NCBI RefSeq assembly: GCF_003075095.1
Contig: NZ_QCZF01000003.1
Span: 310,001-374,000 of the forward strand
Direction: 5' to 3'
DNA from: Blastococcus litoris
GTDB lineage: Bacteria > Actinomycetota > Actinomycetes > Mycobacteriales > Geodermatophilaceae
Length of the DNA: 64,000 bases
The notes beneath the pieces are model-generated. The model ran no database searches and was not told the origin of the DNA. It saw only the letters and a program-made list of their open reading frames with translations. Positions 25,815-34,028 of this stretch are shown here, one piece after another. The stretch's first letter is position 1, and every line of letters begins with the position of its first letter. The translations under genes were made by a program, and so were the position numbers.

Positions 25815-26677
25815 TGGCGGAGACGGACTGGAGCCCGGACACCGGAGGTCGCTCGCTCGCCGAGATCCTCCGGGAGGCCGGCATCGAACGGGCCGACCGC
25901 GCTGCCCGACGCCGTTCCTGGGACGACCCCGAGGAGACCGGTATCCGGCAGCGCCGGGCCGAGGCGGCGGCCGCCGACGGCGTGGCCGGCCGCACCGGCT
26001 ACGGACGGCGCCGGAGCGACGCGGCGCCCGACCGCCCCGACTTCACCGTCCCGCCCCCCGGCGTGGAGCGCCGGCAGCAGCCCGAGCGGCGGCAGGCGCG
26101 GCGCGCGCCCGACCCCTCGACCGCCGCCATCCCCGGCATCCGCCCGGACCGGAAGCCCGGCGTCCCCGTCGCGGCGCCGATGCCCAGCGCGCCGGTGCCC
26201 AGCGCGCCGGCGCCCCGGGAGGCCCTGCACAGCACGCCGGTCCCGGCGCTCGACCGCCGGCACTCGAGGGAGCTCCCGCAGCGGGGGGCGTCCCGGCCGG
26301 CGCGCGAGGAGCACCCGTCCACCGGTCCGATCCCGGTGGTCCGGCCGGGCGACGTCGACGCGGACCTGGACGCCGACCTCGATGCGACGCCGCGGGAGAG
26401 CGCCCTCGCCTGGCTGCGCTTCGCCGGCGAGCTGGTCATCGCCCTCGCCGCGGGCGTCGGCGTCTACTTCGCCGCCACCGTGCTCTGGGAGATCGTCCCG
26501 CACGTCGCCGTCCTGCTCGCCCCGCTCGCCGTGACCGGTCTGGTCACCGGCGTGGGCATGTGGCGTCAGCGGCAGGGGCGGGAGCCGGTCGGTGCGTGGC
26601 TCCTGGCGGTGCTGGTCTTCGCCGGCACGCTGCTGACCATCGCCCCCGCCGCCGGGCTGCTCGCCGCCGGCTCCTGA
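25814..26677 (+). CDS. membrane protein with long disordered N terminus (Rv0497-like)
   Basis: 287 residues. The first 190 are charged and proline rich without fold signals, with a small repeat (MPSAPVPSAPAPR); then come three hydrophobic helices between about 200 and 285 (ALAAGVGVYFAATVL, VAVLLAPLAVTGLVTGVGM, LLAVLVFAGTLLTIAP). It follows ppx as Rv0497 does in mycobacteria. Function unknown. Confidence 0.8.
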   Translation: MAETDWSPDTGGRSLAEILREAGIERADRAARRRSWDDPEETGIRQRRAEAAAADGVAGRTGYGRRRSDAAPDRPDFTVPPPGVERRQQPERRQARRAPDPSTAAIPGIRPDRKPGVPVAAPMPSAPVPSAPAPREALHSTPVPALDRRHSRELPQRGASRPAREEHPSTGPIPVVRPGDVDADLDADLDATPRESALAWLRFAGELVIALAAGVGVYFAATVLWEIVPHVAVLLAPLAVTGLVTGVGMWRQRQGREPVGAWLLAVLVFAGTLLTIAPAAGLLAAGS

Positions 26678-26680
26678 GGG

Positions 26681-27244
26681 TCAGTCCTCCTCGTCGTCGG
26701 CGTCGGCGCGGGCGAACTCCTCGACGATCGCCGCGCCGAAGGCGTCGAGGTCGTCGGGCTTGCGGCTGGTGATCAGGTTGCCGTCCACGACGACCTCCTC
26801 GTCCACCCAGTCCGCGCCCGCGTTGCGCAGGTCGGTCTGCAGGGACGGCCACGACGTCATCCGGCGGCCCTTCACGACCCCGGCCTCGATGAGCACCCAC
26901 GGCGCGTGGCAGATCGCCGCGACCGGCTTGCCCGCATCGAAGAAGGAGGTGACGAACGCGACGGCGTCGGCGTCGGCTCGGACGAAGTCGCCGTTGATGA
27001 CGCCGCCGGGCAGCACCAGGGCGCCGTAGGAGTCGGGGTCGGCGGAGCCGACGACGGCGTCCACCTTCTTCGTGTCGCCCTTGTCGATGTGGTCGTAGGC
27101 GGTGATGGTGCCGCCCTCCAGGGACACCAGCTCCGGCTCGGCGCCGGCCTCCTCGAGCGCCTGCCACGGCCGGTCCAGCTCGACCTGCTCGACGCCGTCC
27201 GTGGCCAGCACGGCCACCTTCATCCCGTTCAGTTCTCCTGCCAT
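26681..27244 (-). CDS. DJ-1/PfpI family protein, YhbO/PfpI-like
   Basis: 187 residues of the PfpI group (protease I/deglycase-like, cytoplasmic). Seen: VAVLATDGVEQVEL, ALVLPGGVINGDFVR, and the nucleophile elbow AAICHAPWVLIEAG containing the catalytic cysteine and neighbouring histidine. ATG 27244 gives MAGELNG before the first strand, as in relatives; ATG 27223 with AGGAG 11 bases upstream is a shorter option. The acidic tail ADADDEED is unusual but short. Physiological substrate unknown. Confidence 0.88.
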   Translation of the reverse strand: MAGELNGMKVAVLATDGVEQVELDRPWQALEEAGAEPELVSLEGGTITAYDHIDKGDTKKVDAVVGSADPDSYGALVLPGGVINGDFVRADADAVAFVTSFFDAGKPVAAICHAPWVLIEAGVVKGRRMTSWPSLQTDLRNAGADWVDEEVVVDGNLITSRKPDDLDAFGAAIVEEFARADADDEED

Positions 27245-27290
27245 GAGGCCGCCGCTACCCGTGCCCCCGACGGGGCACACACCGGCGCAC

Positions 27291-27296
27291 TACGGT
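27291..27296 (+). promoter_or_regulatory. -10 element, leaderless promoter of ProDH-like/proC pair
   Basis: TACGGT six bases before GTG 27303. Confidence 0.45.
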
Positions 27297-27302
27297 TTCG
27301 GC

Positions 27303-27929
27303 GTGCCCGTCAGCCCCGCCACCGCGCTGCGCGGTCTGCTGTCCCGGCGGCTGGTCGCCGGGCGCGACCCCGTCGAGCTGGCGCGGGAGCTGGTCGGCGC
27401 GGGGTGCCTCGTGGCCTTCGAGGGGGGTGACGCGGCGCTCGTGGCGCGTGCCCGCGGCGCCGGGTTGGCGGGGTCCTGCGAGCTGGCGGTCCCGGTCGAC
27501 CGGCTCGACGCGGTCCGCGGACCCGCGGAGGACGCCGGGGTCGCGATCGCCGTCACGGGTCCCCCCGCCGTGGTCGACGAGCTGGCCCCGCCCGGCGCAC
27601 GGATCGTCGTGCGGGCCGACCAGCCCGGTGCCGACGAACGCTGCCGCCGCCTCGCGGGCCGGCGCATCCGGCTCGAGGCGGGGCCCGGCCACCGGGCCGG
27701 TCTCGGCCTCGTCCGCTGCCTCAACGTCCTGATGGCCGCCGACGGGCACCTCGGTGTCGCGGTGTCCGATCCGCGGTTGGTCGCCATCGCCGGTGAACGC
27801 GCGGCCTGGAACGGCCGCCCGTCCGACAGCTGGGAGCTCGTCATGCCCTACGGAGTCCTGCTCGCCGAGCAGCGGCGGCTGGTCGCCGCCGGCTCGGCCC
27901 TCCGGGTCGGCCTGGCGGTGGCCCCGTGA
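27303..27929 (+). CDS. proline dehydrogenase-like protein, probably inactive
   Basis: 208 residues. The C-terminal half aligns by eye with the end of the proline dehydrogenase barrel: RRIRLEAG (123-127 core) for the VRLVKGA strand, RCLNVLMAADG (138-148), VAVSDPRLV for VATHDPRLI, WELVMPYG (177-184) for the EFQMLYG strand and EQRRLVAAG (189-197). Key residues differ: the strand lysine is Glu126, the His of HDP is Ser155, and the chain stops before the final helix that carries the substrate-binding arginine pair. GTG 27303 is set by the -10. The stop overlaps proC. Likely a pseudoenzyme; family call is my inference. Confidence 0.6.
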   Translation: MPVSPATALRGLLSRRLVAGRDPVELARELVGAGCLVAFEGGDAALVARARGAGLAGSCELAVPVDRLDAVRGPAEDAGVAIAVTGPPAVVDELAPPGARIVVRADQPGADERCRRLAGRRIRLEAGPGHRAGLGLVRCLNVLMAADGHLGVAVSDPRLVAIAGERAAWNGRPSDSWELVMPYGVLLAEQRRLVAAGSALRVGLAVAP

Positions 27930-28744
27930 CCGCGACCGGGCGCCGGGGGCTGGCGATCATCGGCGGCGGCAAGATCGGCGAGGCGCTGCTGTCGGGCCTG
28001 GTCCGGCGCGGCGGGCCCGACGGGATCCTCGTGTGCGAGCGGAGCCCCGAGCGCGCGGCCGAGCTCGGAGCGCGGTACGGCGTGGGCACCGTCGACCTCG
28101 GCGAGGCCGCCACCCGCGCGCGGGTGCTGCTGCTCGCGGTCAAGCCGCAGGACATCGACGTCCTCCTGGGCCGGCTGGCCGAGCACGTCGACCCCGGCCA
28201 CCTGGTGGTCTCGGTCGCCGCCGGCGTCCCGACGCGGCGGATCGAGGCGGCCCTTCCCGACGGCGTCCCGGTGGTGCGGGTCATGCCCAACACCCCGGCG
28301 CTGGTCGACGAGGGCATGAGCGTGCTGTCGGCGGGGGCGCACGCGGGGGAGGAGCACCTCGACGAGGCCGAGGCGCTGCTGGCCGCCGTCGGGCGGGTGC
28401 GCCGGGTGCCGGAGGACCAGCAGGACGCCGTGACGGCGCTCTCGGGCAGCGGCCCGGCCTACTTCTTCTACCTGGTCGAGGCGATGGTCGACGCCGGCAT
28501 CCTGCTCGGCCTGCCGCGGGCGCTGGCGGCCGATCTCATCGTGCAGACGGCGCTGGGCTCGGCGGTGATGATGCGCGATTCCGGCGAGCACCCGGTGCAG
28601 CTGCGGGAGGCGGTGACCAGTCCCGGCGGGACGACGATCGCCGCGGTCCGGGAGCTGGAGCGGCACGGTGTGCGGGCAGCGCTCATCGCGGCCATCGAGG
28701 CGGCGCACGCCCGGTCGGTGGAACTGGGGCGCGACACCCGCTGA
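27926..28744 (+). CDS. proC: pyrroline-5-carboxylate reductase ProC
   Basis: 272 residues. Reduces pyrroline-5-carboxylate to proline with NAD(P)H, last step of proline synthesis. Features: Rossmann loop LAIIGGGKIGEALLSGL, LLLAVKPQDIDVLL, VRVMPNTPALVDEGM, LSGSGPAYFFYLVEAM and the C-terminal LREAVTSPGGTTIAAV. GTG 27926 overlaps the stop of the proline dehydrogenase-like gene, so both are co-translated. Corresponds to Rv0500. Confidence 0.96.
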   Translation: MTATGRRGLAIIGGGKIGEALLSGLVRRGGPDGILVCERSPERAAELGARYGVGTVDLGEAATRARVLLLAVKPQDIDVLLGRLAEHVDPGHLVVSVAAGVPTRRIEAALPDGVPVVRVMPNTPALVDEGMSVLSAGAHAGEEHLDEAEALLAAVGRVRRVPEDQQDAVTALSGSGPAYFFYLVEAMVDAGILLGLPRALAADLIVQTALGSAVMMRDSGEHPVQLREAVTSPGGTTIAAVRELERHGVRAALIAAIEAAHARSVELGRDTR

Positions 28745-29055
28745 CGCGCGGGGGGCGTGGGGCGCCTGCGCCCCCGGAGGCCCGCTGCGGCGGCGAGCCG
28801 GGCACCGTAACCCACAAGTCGACATGAATCCAGCACTGTCCGTCATCGCGTCGTCACAGAGTTGCGAAACGCGGTGCGCCACAGTTCTGAGCGGTTGCAC
28901 TGGTGTAGTTCTGCCGAGGACGGACCGGTCCGCCTGTTCGATTCACCCATCGCTCCAGTCACGTGGGCCCCTTACGCTCTGTACCAGCGCATGCGTGTTC
29001 AGTTGCCGGTGGGGAAGCCGGCGCCACGACATGCGCTAGGTCCGGAGACGAAGAG
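28745..29055. other. regulatory region between proC and the HTH gene
   Basis: About 310 bases without a gene. It starts with a hairpin (28759-28774) that may end the proC transcript. The remainder is less G+C rich, contains a perfect 12-base palindrome CGGACCGGTCCG at 28921-28932 and a candidate -10 TACGCT at 28973-28978, which would give a leader of about 70 bases before the HTH gene. Confidence 0.5.
28759..28774 (+). terminator. hairpin after proC
   Basis: GGGGCG-CCTG-CGCCCC, six-base stem with tetraloop, 15 bases after the proC stop. Confidence 0.5.
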
Positions 29056-29397
29056 ATGACCATGCCCCAGCGCTCTGCAGCCCCCGCGATGGCCCGCCCC
29101 GGTGTGCCCGGCCCCCGCCCCGTCGGCCGCCCGATGGCTGCCACGATGGCCCGCCCGGTCCCCGCGCAGCACCCGGCCGCCATGCCGCTGGGCCGCCCCG
29201 CCGTCCCCGCCCCCCGCGCCGCCGTCACGTTCCTGACCGTCGCCGAGGTCGCCTCCATGATGCGCGTCTCGAAGATGACCGTGTACCGCCTCGTCCACGC
29301 CGGCGAGCTCTCCGCCGTCCGCGTCGGCCGTTCCTTCCGCGTCCCGGAGCGCGCCGTGCAGGACTACCTCCGCGACGCCTACACCGACATCGCCTGA
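29056..29397 (+). CDS. excisionase/MerR-type small HTH regulator (Rv0500A-like)
   Basis: 113 residues. The C-terminal 55 residues are an excisionase-type winged HTH: FLTVAEVASMMRVSKMTVYR then LVHAGELSAVRVGRSFRV. The first 55 residues are rich in Pro, Ala, Arg and Met and look disordered. ATG 29056 follows GGAG/GAAGAG. In position it matches Rv0500A of mycobacteria and a similar gene close to bldN in Streptomyces; it also resembles BldC-type regulators in architecture. DNA-binding is confident, the regulon is unknown. Nothing suggests an actual phage excisionase. Confidence 0.88.
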   Translation: MTMPQRSAAPAMARPGVPGPRPVGRPMAATMARPVPAQHPAAMPLGRPAVPAPRAAVTFLTVAEVASMMRVSKMTVYRLVHAGELSAVRVGRSFRVPERAVQDYLRDAYTDIA

Positions 29398-29410
29398 GAG
29401 CAGACACACC

Positions 29411-29467
29411 GTCGCCCGCCGGGCGACACCGCGGCCAGGTGGCCTCCGCGCGTCGGAGCGCCACCTG
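29411..29467 (+). terminator. tandem hairpins after the HTH gene
   Basis: First GTCGCCC-GCC-GGGCGAC (29411-29427), then CAGGTGGC-CTCCG-loop-CGGAG-C-GCCACCTG (29436-29467), thirteen pairs with one bulge. Strong terminator candidate. Confidence 0.7.
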
Positions 29468-29531
29468 CTGCTGTTCCACCCCTTCGTCGTGACCCGGTCC
29501 GCCCGCGGCAGCGTCGCCGCGGGGCGGCCGG

Positions 29532-29598
29532 TACGCTCGGTCGCCGGGTGATCCAGGGCTGACCCGCCCAGGTGTCACGCACGAGCTGAGAATTCTCA
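29532..29598 (+). promoter_or_regulatory. putative promoter and 12-base palindrome before bS22
   Basis: A -10-like TACGCT at 29532-29537 and the perfect AT-rich palindrome TGAGAATTCTCA at 29587-29598, 21 bases before the bS22 start. It could be an operator within the leader. Confidence 0.35.
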
Positions 29599-29619
29599 AG
29601 ACGACGTCGGGAGCACCAC

Positions 29620-29718
29620 GTGGGTTCTGTCATCAAGAAGCGGCGCAAGCGGATGGCGAAGAAGAAGCACCGCAAGCTGCTGAAGAAGACGCGCGTCCAG
29701 CGACGCAACAAGAAGTGA
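29620..29718 (+). CDS. small ribosomal protein bS22 (AURKAIP1/COX24 domain)
   Basis: A 32-residue, extremely basic protein: starts [19 protein letters not shown] and ends RVQRRNKK, exactly the AURKAIP1/COX24-like peptide found in actinobacteria and identified as small-subunit ribosomal protein bS22 in mycobacteria (Rv0500B position). GTG 29620 has GGGAG at 29609-29613. Seventeen of 32 residues are Lys or Arg. It lies between the HTH gene and the epimerase, the same order as Rv0500A-Rv0500B-Rv0501. Easily missed because of its size. Confidence 0.95.
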   Translation: MGSVIKKRRKRMAKKKHRKLLKKTRVQRRNKK

Positions 29719-29728
29719 GCTGACGCTC

Positions 29729-30835
29729 GTGCCGCCCGCGGTCGTCCTCGTCACCGGTGTGAGCCGGTGGCTGGGTGGTGCGCTGGCGGCCGAGCTGGCA
29801 GCTGACCCCTTGATCGGGCGGGTCATCGGCGTGGACACCGTCCCGCCGTCGCAGGAGATGCTCCGCCGGCTCGGGCGCACCGAGTTCGTGCGGGCCGACA
29901 TCCGCAACCCGCTGATCGGCAAGGTCATCGCGGCGGCGTCGGTCGACACCGTCGTGCACATGAACATCAGCTCCACGCCGGCCGGTTCCGGCGGGCGGGC
30001 GCCGATGAAGGAACTCAACGTCATCGGCACCATGCAGCTGCTGGCCGCCTGCCAGCGCGCGCCGTCGGTGCGCCGGTTCGTGCTGAAGTCGACGAGCGCT
30101 GTCTACGGCGCCTCCTCCCGCGACCCCGCGGTGTTCACCGAGGCGATGCAGGCGCGCGCCGTGCCCTCGGGCGGGTTCGCGAAGGACAGCCTCGACATCG
30201 AGGGCTACGTCCGCGCGTTCTCGCGACGGCGGCCCGAGGTCGAGGTCGCCATGCTGCGGTTCACCAACTTCATCGGGCCGCGGATCGACTCCCTGCTCAC
30301 CGGCTTCTTCCGCATGCCGGTGGTGCCCACCGCCCTCGGCTACGACGCCCGGGTCCAGCTCCTCCACGAGGACGACGCCCTGGCCGTGCTCACCCGCGCC
30401 ACCACCGGCGACTTCACCGGCACGGTGAACGTCGGCGGCGCGGGCACGCTGCTGCTCTCGCAGGCCATCCGCCGGCTCGGCCGGGTGGAGGTCCCGATCC
30501 CGACCCCGGCGCTGGGTTCGGTCGGGCGGCTCTCGCGCCGATTCGGTTTCGTGGACTACTCGCCGGAGCAGATGCGGTTCCTGAACTTCGGGCGGGTCGT
30601 CGACACGACGGTCCTGCGCGAGCGGTTCGGCTACACCCCCCGGTACACCACGGAGGCCGCCCTGGACGACTACGCCCGCACGGTGCCGCCGGTCGTCTCG
30701 CCGCGCCTGGTGCACTCGGTCACCTCGCGCGCCCGCTCGGTCCTCGAGCACGCCGGCGACGCCGCGACCGCGGTCGGCGAGCGGCTCCGGCCGGCGCCGC
30801 CGGCCCCGGGCCTGCGGGCGGTGCGCGATGCCTGA
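29729..30835 (+). CDS. NAD-dependent epimerase/dehydratase (extended SDR, Rv0501-like)
   Basis: 368 residues. Starts with the cofactor loop VVLVTGVSRWLGGALAAELA, with DIRNP and VVHMNISSTP blocks of an extended SDR. The usual YxxxK is not obvious: STSAVYG provides the serine region but the following segment is SGGFAKDSLDIE, with no tyrosine spaced before the lysine, so catalysis may differ. GTG 29729 is ten bases after bS22. The stop lies within the start of the acyltransferase gene (8-base overlap). Corresponds to the gene called galE2 in mycobacteria; the sugar substrate is unproven. Confidence 0.85.
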   Translation: MPPAVVLVTGVSRWLGGALAAELAADPLIGRVIGVDTVPPSQEMLRRLGRTEFVRADIRNPLIGKVIAAASVDTVVHMNISSTPAGSGGRAPMKELNVIGTMQLLAACQRAPSVRRFVLKSTSAVYGASSRDPAVFTEAMQARAVPSGGFAKDSLDIEGYVRAFSRRRPEVEVAMLRFTNFIGPRIDSLLTGFFRMPVVPTALGYDARVQLLHEDDALAVLTRATTGDFTGTVNVGGAGTLLLSQAIRRLGRVEVPIPTPALGSVGRLSRRFGFVDYSPEQMRFLNFGRVVDTTVLRERFGYTPRYTTEAALDDYARTVPPVVSPRLVHSVTSRARSVLEHAGDAATAVGERLRPAPPAPGLRAVRDA

Positions 30836-31736
30836 GGCACGCGTGATCCCGCTGCGCCCGGACGACGACGACCCCTACGTCCCGCCCGCGGCACCGCCCG
30901 GCTGGGAGGAGCAGCTCGCCGGCGGGCTGGAGTTCCTGCGCCGTCGGCTGACGGGGGAGTACGAGACCGACGAGTTCGGCTTCGACCCCGACCTCACCGA
31001 CCACGTGCTGCTGCCGGTCCTGCGGCCGTTCTTCTCGACGTGGTTCCGCGTCGAGAGCCAGGGGCTGGAGAACGTGCCCGCCGACGGTGGTGCGCTGCTG
31101 GTCGCCAACCACTCGGGCACGCTGCCCGTCGACGCGCTGATGACGACGGTCGCCCTGCACGACGACCACCCCGCCCGGCGGCGGCTGCGCCTGCTCGGTG
31201 CCGATCTCGTCTTCGAGCTGCCGTTCATCGGCACGATGTCCCGCAAGATGGGCACCACGCTGGCGTGCAACGAGGACGCCGAGCGCCTGCTGACCGCCGG
31301 CGAGCTGGTCGGCGTCTTCCCCGAGGGGTTCAAGGGCATCGGCAAGCCCTTCCGCGAGCGCTACACCCTGCAGCGGTTCGGGCGCGGGGGTTTCGTCACC
31401 GCGGCTCTGCGGACCGGTGTCCCGATCATCCCGTGCGCCATCGTGGGCGCCGAGGAGATCTACCCGATGATCGGCAACGCCAGGACGGCGGCCCGGTTGC
31501 TCGGCCTGCCCTACCTGCCGATCACGCCGACCTTCCCGCTGCTCGGCCCGCTCGGCCTGGTACCGCTGCCCTCGAAGTGGCTGATCGCCTTCGGCGAGCC
31601 GATCGAGACGGCGTCCTACGGCCCGGCCGCCGCCGAGGACCCGATGCTGGTGTTCAACCTGACCGACCAGGTCCGCGAGACCATCCAGCACTCGCTCTAC
31701 CAGCTGCTCCTCCAGCGCAAGAGCGTCTTCGGCTGA
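30828..31736 (+). CDS. PlsC-like acyltransferase (Rv0502-like)
   Basis: 302 residues of the glycerophospholipid acyltransferase fold. The catalytic block reads LLVANHSGTLPVDALM; histidine and aspartate are separated by six residues instead of the four of classical PlsC, a spacing shared with Rv0502-type and DGAT2-like proteins. GVFPEGFKGIGKPF is the acyl-acceptor binding block. No signal peptide; probably membrane associated. Overlaps the epimerase gene by eight bases, so the two likely act in one envelope lipid or glycolipid route, which is inference. Confidence 0.85.
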   Translation: MPEARVIPLRPDDDDPYVPPAAPPGWEEQLAGGLEFLRRRLTGEYETDEFGFDPDLTDHVLLPVLRPFFSTWFRVESQGLENVPADGGALLVANHSGTLPVDALMTTVALHDDHPARRRLRLLGADLVFELPFIGTMSRKMGTTLACNEDAERLLTAGELVGVFPEGFKGIGKPFRERYTLQRFGRGGFVTAALRTGVPIIPCAIVGAEEIYPMIGNARTAARLLGLPYLPITPTFPLLGPLGLVPLPSKWLIAFGEPIETASYGPAAAEDPMLVFNLTDQVRETIQHSLYQLLLQRKSVFG

Positions 31737-31763
31737 TCGCCCCGAGGGCTCGGCGCGGCGAGC

Positions 31764-32681
31764 TCACCAGGGGAGCTTGTCGCGCCTCCGCAGGGCGATC
31801 GCTCCGCCGACCACACCGCCGGTGAGCGCAGCGGCGGCCACGGTGGGGACGCCGATCCTCGCCGCCTTCCGGCCGGTCCGGAAGTCGCGGATCGTCCAGC
31901 CGCGCGCCCGCGCGACCGCCCGGAGCTCGGTGTCAGGATTGACCGCGACGGCGTCCCCGGTCAGCGACAGCATCGGCAGGTCGTTGGCCGAGTCGCTGTA
32001 GGCCGTGCACCGGGCGAGCTCCAGGCCCTCCCGCTCGGCGAGGGCCAGCACCGCCTCGGCCTTCGCCGGGCCGTGCATCAGCTCGCCGACCAGCCGGCCG
32101 GTGTACTTGCCGTCGACGACCTCGGCGACCGTCCCGAGCGCCCCGGTGAGCCCCAGCCGGTGGGCGATGATCGAGGCCAGCTCGACCGGTGTCGCGGTGA
32201 CCAGCCACACCCGCTGACCCGCGTCGAGGTGCTGCTGGGCCAGCGCCCTGGTGCCCGCCCAGATCCGGTCGGCCATCAGCTCGTCGTAGATCTCCTCGCT
32301 GGCCTGCACGATCTCGGCGACGGGCCGGCCCGCGACGAAGGCCAGCGCGTTCTCGCGGATGGTGTGCATGTCATCGGCGCTGCCCTCGTTCCCGCCGATG
32401 CGGAACTTGAGCTGCTGCCAGACGAAGCCGGCCATGTCGCGGCTGCTGAAGTACTTGCGGGCGGCCAGCCCGCGGGCGAACCAGAACAGCGAGGCGCCCA
32501 TCATCATCGTGTTGTCGACGTCGAAGAACGCCGCGCCGGTGGGGTCGGGATCGACCGAGGGCGGCGGCGCCACCTCGGCCGCGGCGGCCGACGCCGCGCC
32601 CGCGACGTGAGCGCGGGTCTCCTCGTCGACGGCCGCCTCCGAGCGCACGGACCGGCGGCCGCGGAACGGCACTCGCGGCAC
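31764..32681 (-). CDS. HAD-IB phosphatase (SerB1-like)
   Basis: 305 residues. HAD motif [12 protein letters not shown] (near residue 50), motif [12 protein letters not shown], motif [17 protein letters not shown]. The sub-family IB cap insert ([15 protein letters not shown]) is present. A hydrophobic stretch at the C terminus ([17 protein letters not shown]) followed by basic RRRDKLPW may anchor it in the membrane. Matches Rv0505c (serB1) in position, but phosphoserine specificity is unproven. GTG 32681 has GGGAGG upstream on the minus strand. Confidence 0.85.
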   Translation of the reverse strand: MPRVPFRGRRSVRSEAAVDEETRAHVAGAASAAAAEVAPPPSVDPDPTGAAFFDVDNTMMMGASLFWFARGLAARKYFSSRDMAGFVWQQLKFRIGGNEGSADDMHTIRENALAFVAGRPVAEIVQASEEIYDELMADRIWAGTRALAQQHLDAGQRVWLVTATPVELASIIAHRLGLTGALGTVAEVVDGKYTGRLVGELMHGPAKAEAVLALAEREGLELARCTAYSDSANDLPMLSLTGDAVAVNPDTELRAVARARGWTIRDFRTGRKAARIGVPTVAAAALTGGVVGGAIALRRRDKLPW

Positions 32682-32767
32682 GACGTCCTCCCTGCGATCG
32701 ACCTGCCGCCGGTGCGGCGACCCGACCTCCCGACCCTAGCGGGGCGTACCGGAGGGGAGTCGGTCGG

Positions 32768-33913
32768 TCAGCAGTTGCCGAGGGTGGCCAGCGGCGGGAG
32801 GCAGAGGGTGACCGGCCCGGGGACCTGGATGATCGGCGGTGGCGTCGACGCGCTCGAGCCGCCGCCCGGCAGCGGTGGCAGCGGCAGCGGCGGCAGCAGC
32901 CCCCCGCCGGGGGTGGTGGGGGCCGGGGTGGTCGGCAGGCCGCCACCCGGCGTCGTGCCCGGGACGGGGACCGGCGTGGGGGTCGGCGCGGCCGGCGCGG
33001 TCGGCGCGGGCGGGGTCGTCCCCGTACCGGCCTGGGTCGACGGGCCGGGGCTCTCGCCCGTCGTGGTCACCGGCGGGGCCGGGTCGGGTGCCGGGCAGGG
33101 CGCGGGGACCGGTCCCAGGTCGTCGGTCCCGGACACGGCGGGCCCGCCCGGGCACGCGACGGCGGCCTGCAGCCCGCCGGTGCGCGCACCGATCTCGGCC
33201 AGCAGCGTCAGCGACCGGCCGACGGCCTCGGTGGTCTCGCCGGGCATCCGCGGCTGCAGCGCGGCCAGCTCGGCCGACTGCACCGCGGCCCACTCGGCCA
33301 GCTCGTCGAGGGGCTCGCCGTCCTGGGTGTCGACGGCGCGGTCGGCCAGCCAGGACGCACCCTCGCTGGTCTGCTCGTCCATCGTGCGGAGGGTCTCCAG
33401 GACGAGCGCGGGGTCCGCGCCGGCCGCCGAGACGCCGTCGCCAGCGGGCTCGACGGGTGCGACCGGCAGCGCCGTGCCGCCCTCGCCGACCAGCGCCTCC
33501 ACCTCGTCGAGCCGGGTGCTGGCGAAGTCGAGCAGCGTCCGGCCCCGGGCGTCGCCGGCGAGGGCCAGCTGGGTCTGCTCCGTGCCGCGCTTGAGGTCGT
33601 AGAGGACGTCGCCGGGCCGGGCGCCGTCGGCCACCGCCACCAGGCCGGCGAGGGCGGTCACCGTCAGGGCGGCGCCGGCCAGGCCTGCGGTGAACCGGGA
33701 ACGCCAGCGCGCGGGCCGGACGTCGGGGGCGCGGACGGCCAGCAGCCGCTGCATCCCGCCGGCGGGCGCCGGCTCCGGGGTGCGGACGGCGGCCATCGCG
33801 ACCAGCCGGGCGCGCGTGGCGGCCCGGAAGGCGGGGTCGGGCTCGCCGTCGAGGTGCGGCGCGAGCCCGTGCAGCCGCGCGACGACGGCTTCCTCGCGCT
33901 CGTGCACGCTCAC
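32768..33913 (-). CDS. RsbN-like anti-sigma factor, DUF5667 protein
   Basis: 381 residues. The N-terminal 70 residues are cytoplasmic and helical ([34 protein letters not shown]), then one membrane helix ([22 protein letters not shown]), then a DUF5667 region ([33 protein letters not shown]) and a long Pro/Thr/Gly tail that should be outside the cell. This is the layout of Streptomyces RsbN, the membrane anti-sigma of BldN. The adjacent gene upstream on the same strand encodes a BldN-like sigma factor. GTG 33913 has GGAGG upstream. The C-terminal cysteines [11 protein letters not shown] could pair. Confidence 0.85.
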   Translation of the reverse strand: MSVHEREEAVVARLHGLAPHLDGEPDPAFRAATRARLVAMAAVRTPEPAPAGGMQRLLAVRAPDVRPARWRSRFTAGLAGAALTVTALAGLVAVADGARPGDVLYDLKRGTEQTQLALAGDARGRTLLDFASTRLDEVEALVGEGGTALPVAPVEPAGDGVSAAGADPALVLETLRTMDEQTSEGASWLADRAVDTQDGEPLDELAEWAAVQSAELAALQPRMPGETTEAVGRSLTLLAEIGARTGGLQAAVACPGGPAVSGTDDLGPVPAPCPAPDPAPPVTTTGESPGPSTQAGTGTTPPAPTAPAAPTPTPVPVPGTTPGGGLPTTPAPTTPGGGLLPPLPLPPLPGGGSSASTPPPIIQVPGPVTLCLPPLATLGNC

Positions 33914-34028
33914 CTGGGGCCTCCGGACGTCGTTCCTGCGGGGACGCCACCGACCGGCGCACCCCGCTGCACCCGCTCCAACGAGGGGTGAGGATATTCG
34001 GTTACGGCCCCGACGATTCGTTTTCCGC

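Noticed and set aside
28805-29039. Small plus-strand frames in the gap before the HTH gene as coding
   Set aside because: No ribosome site, no conserved pattern, and composition differs from genes; treated as regulatory.
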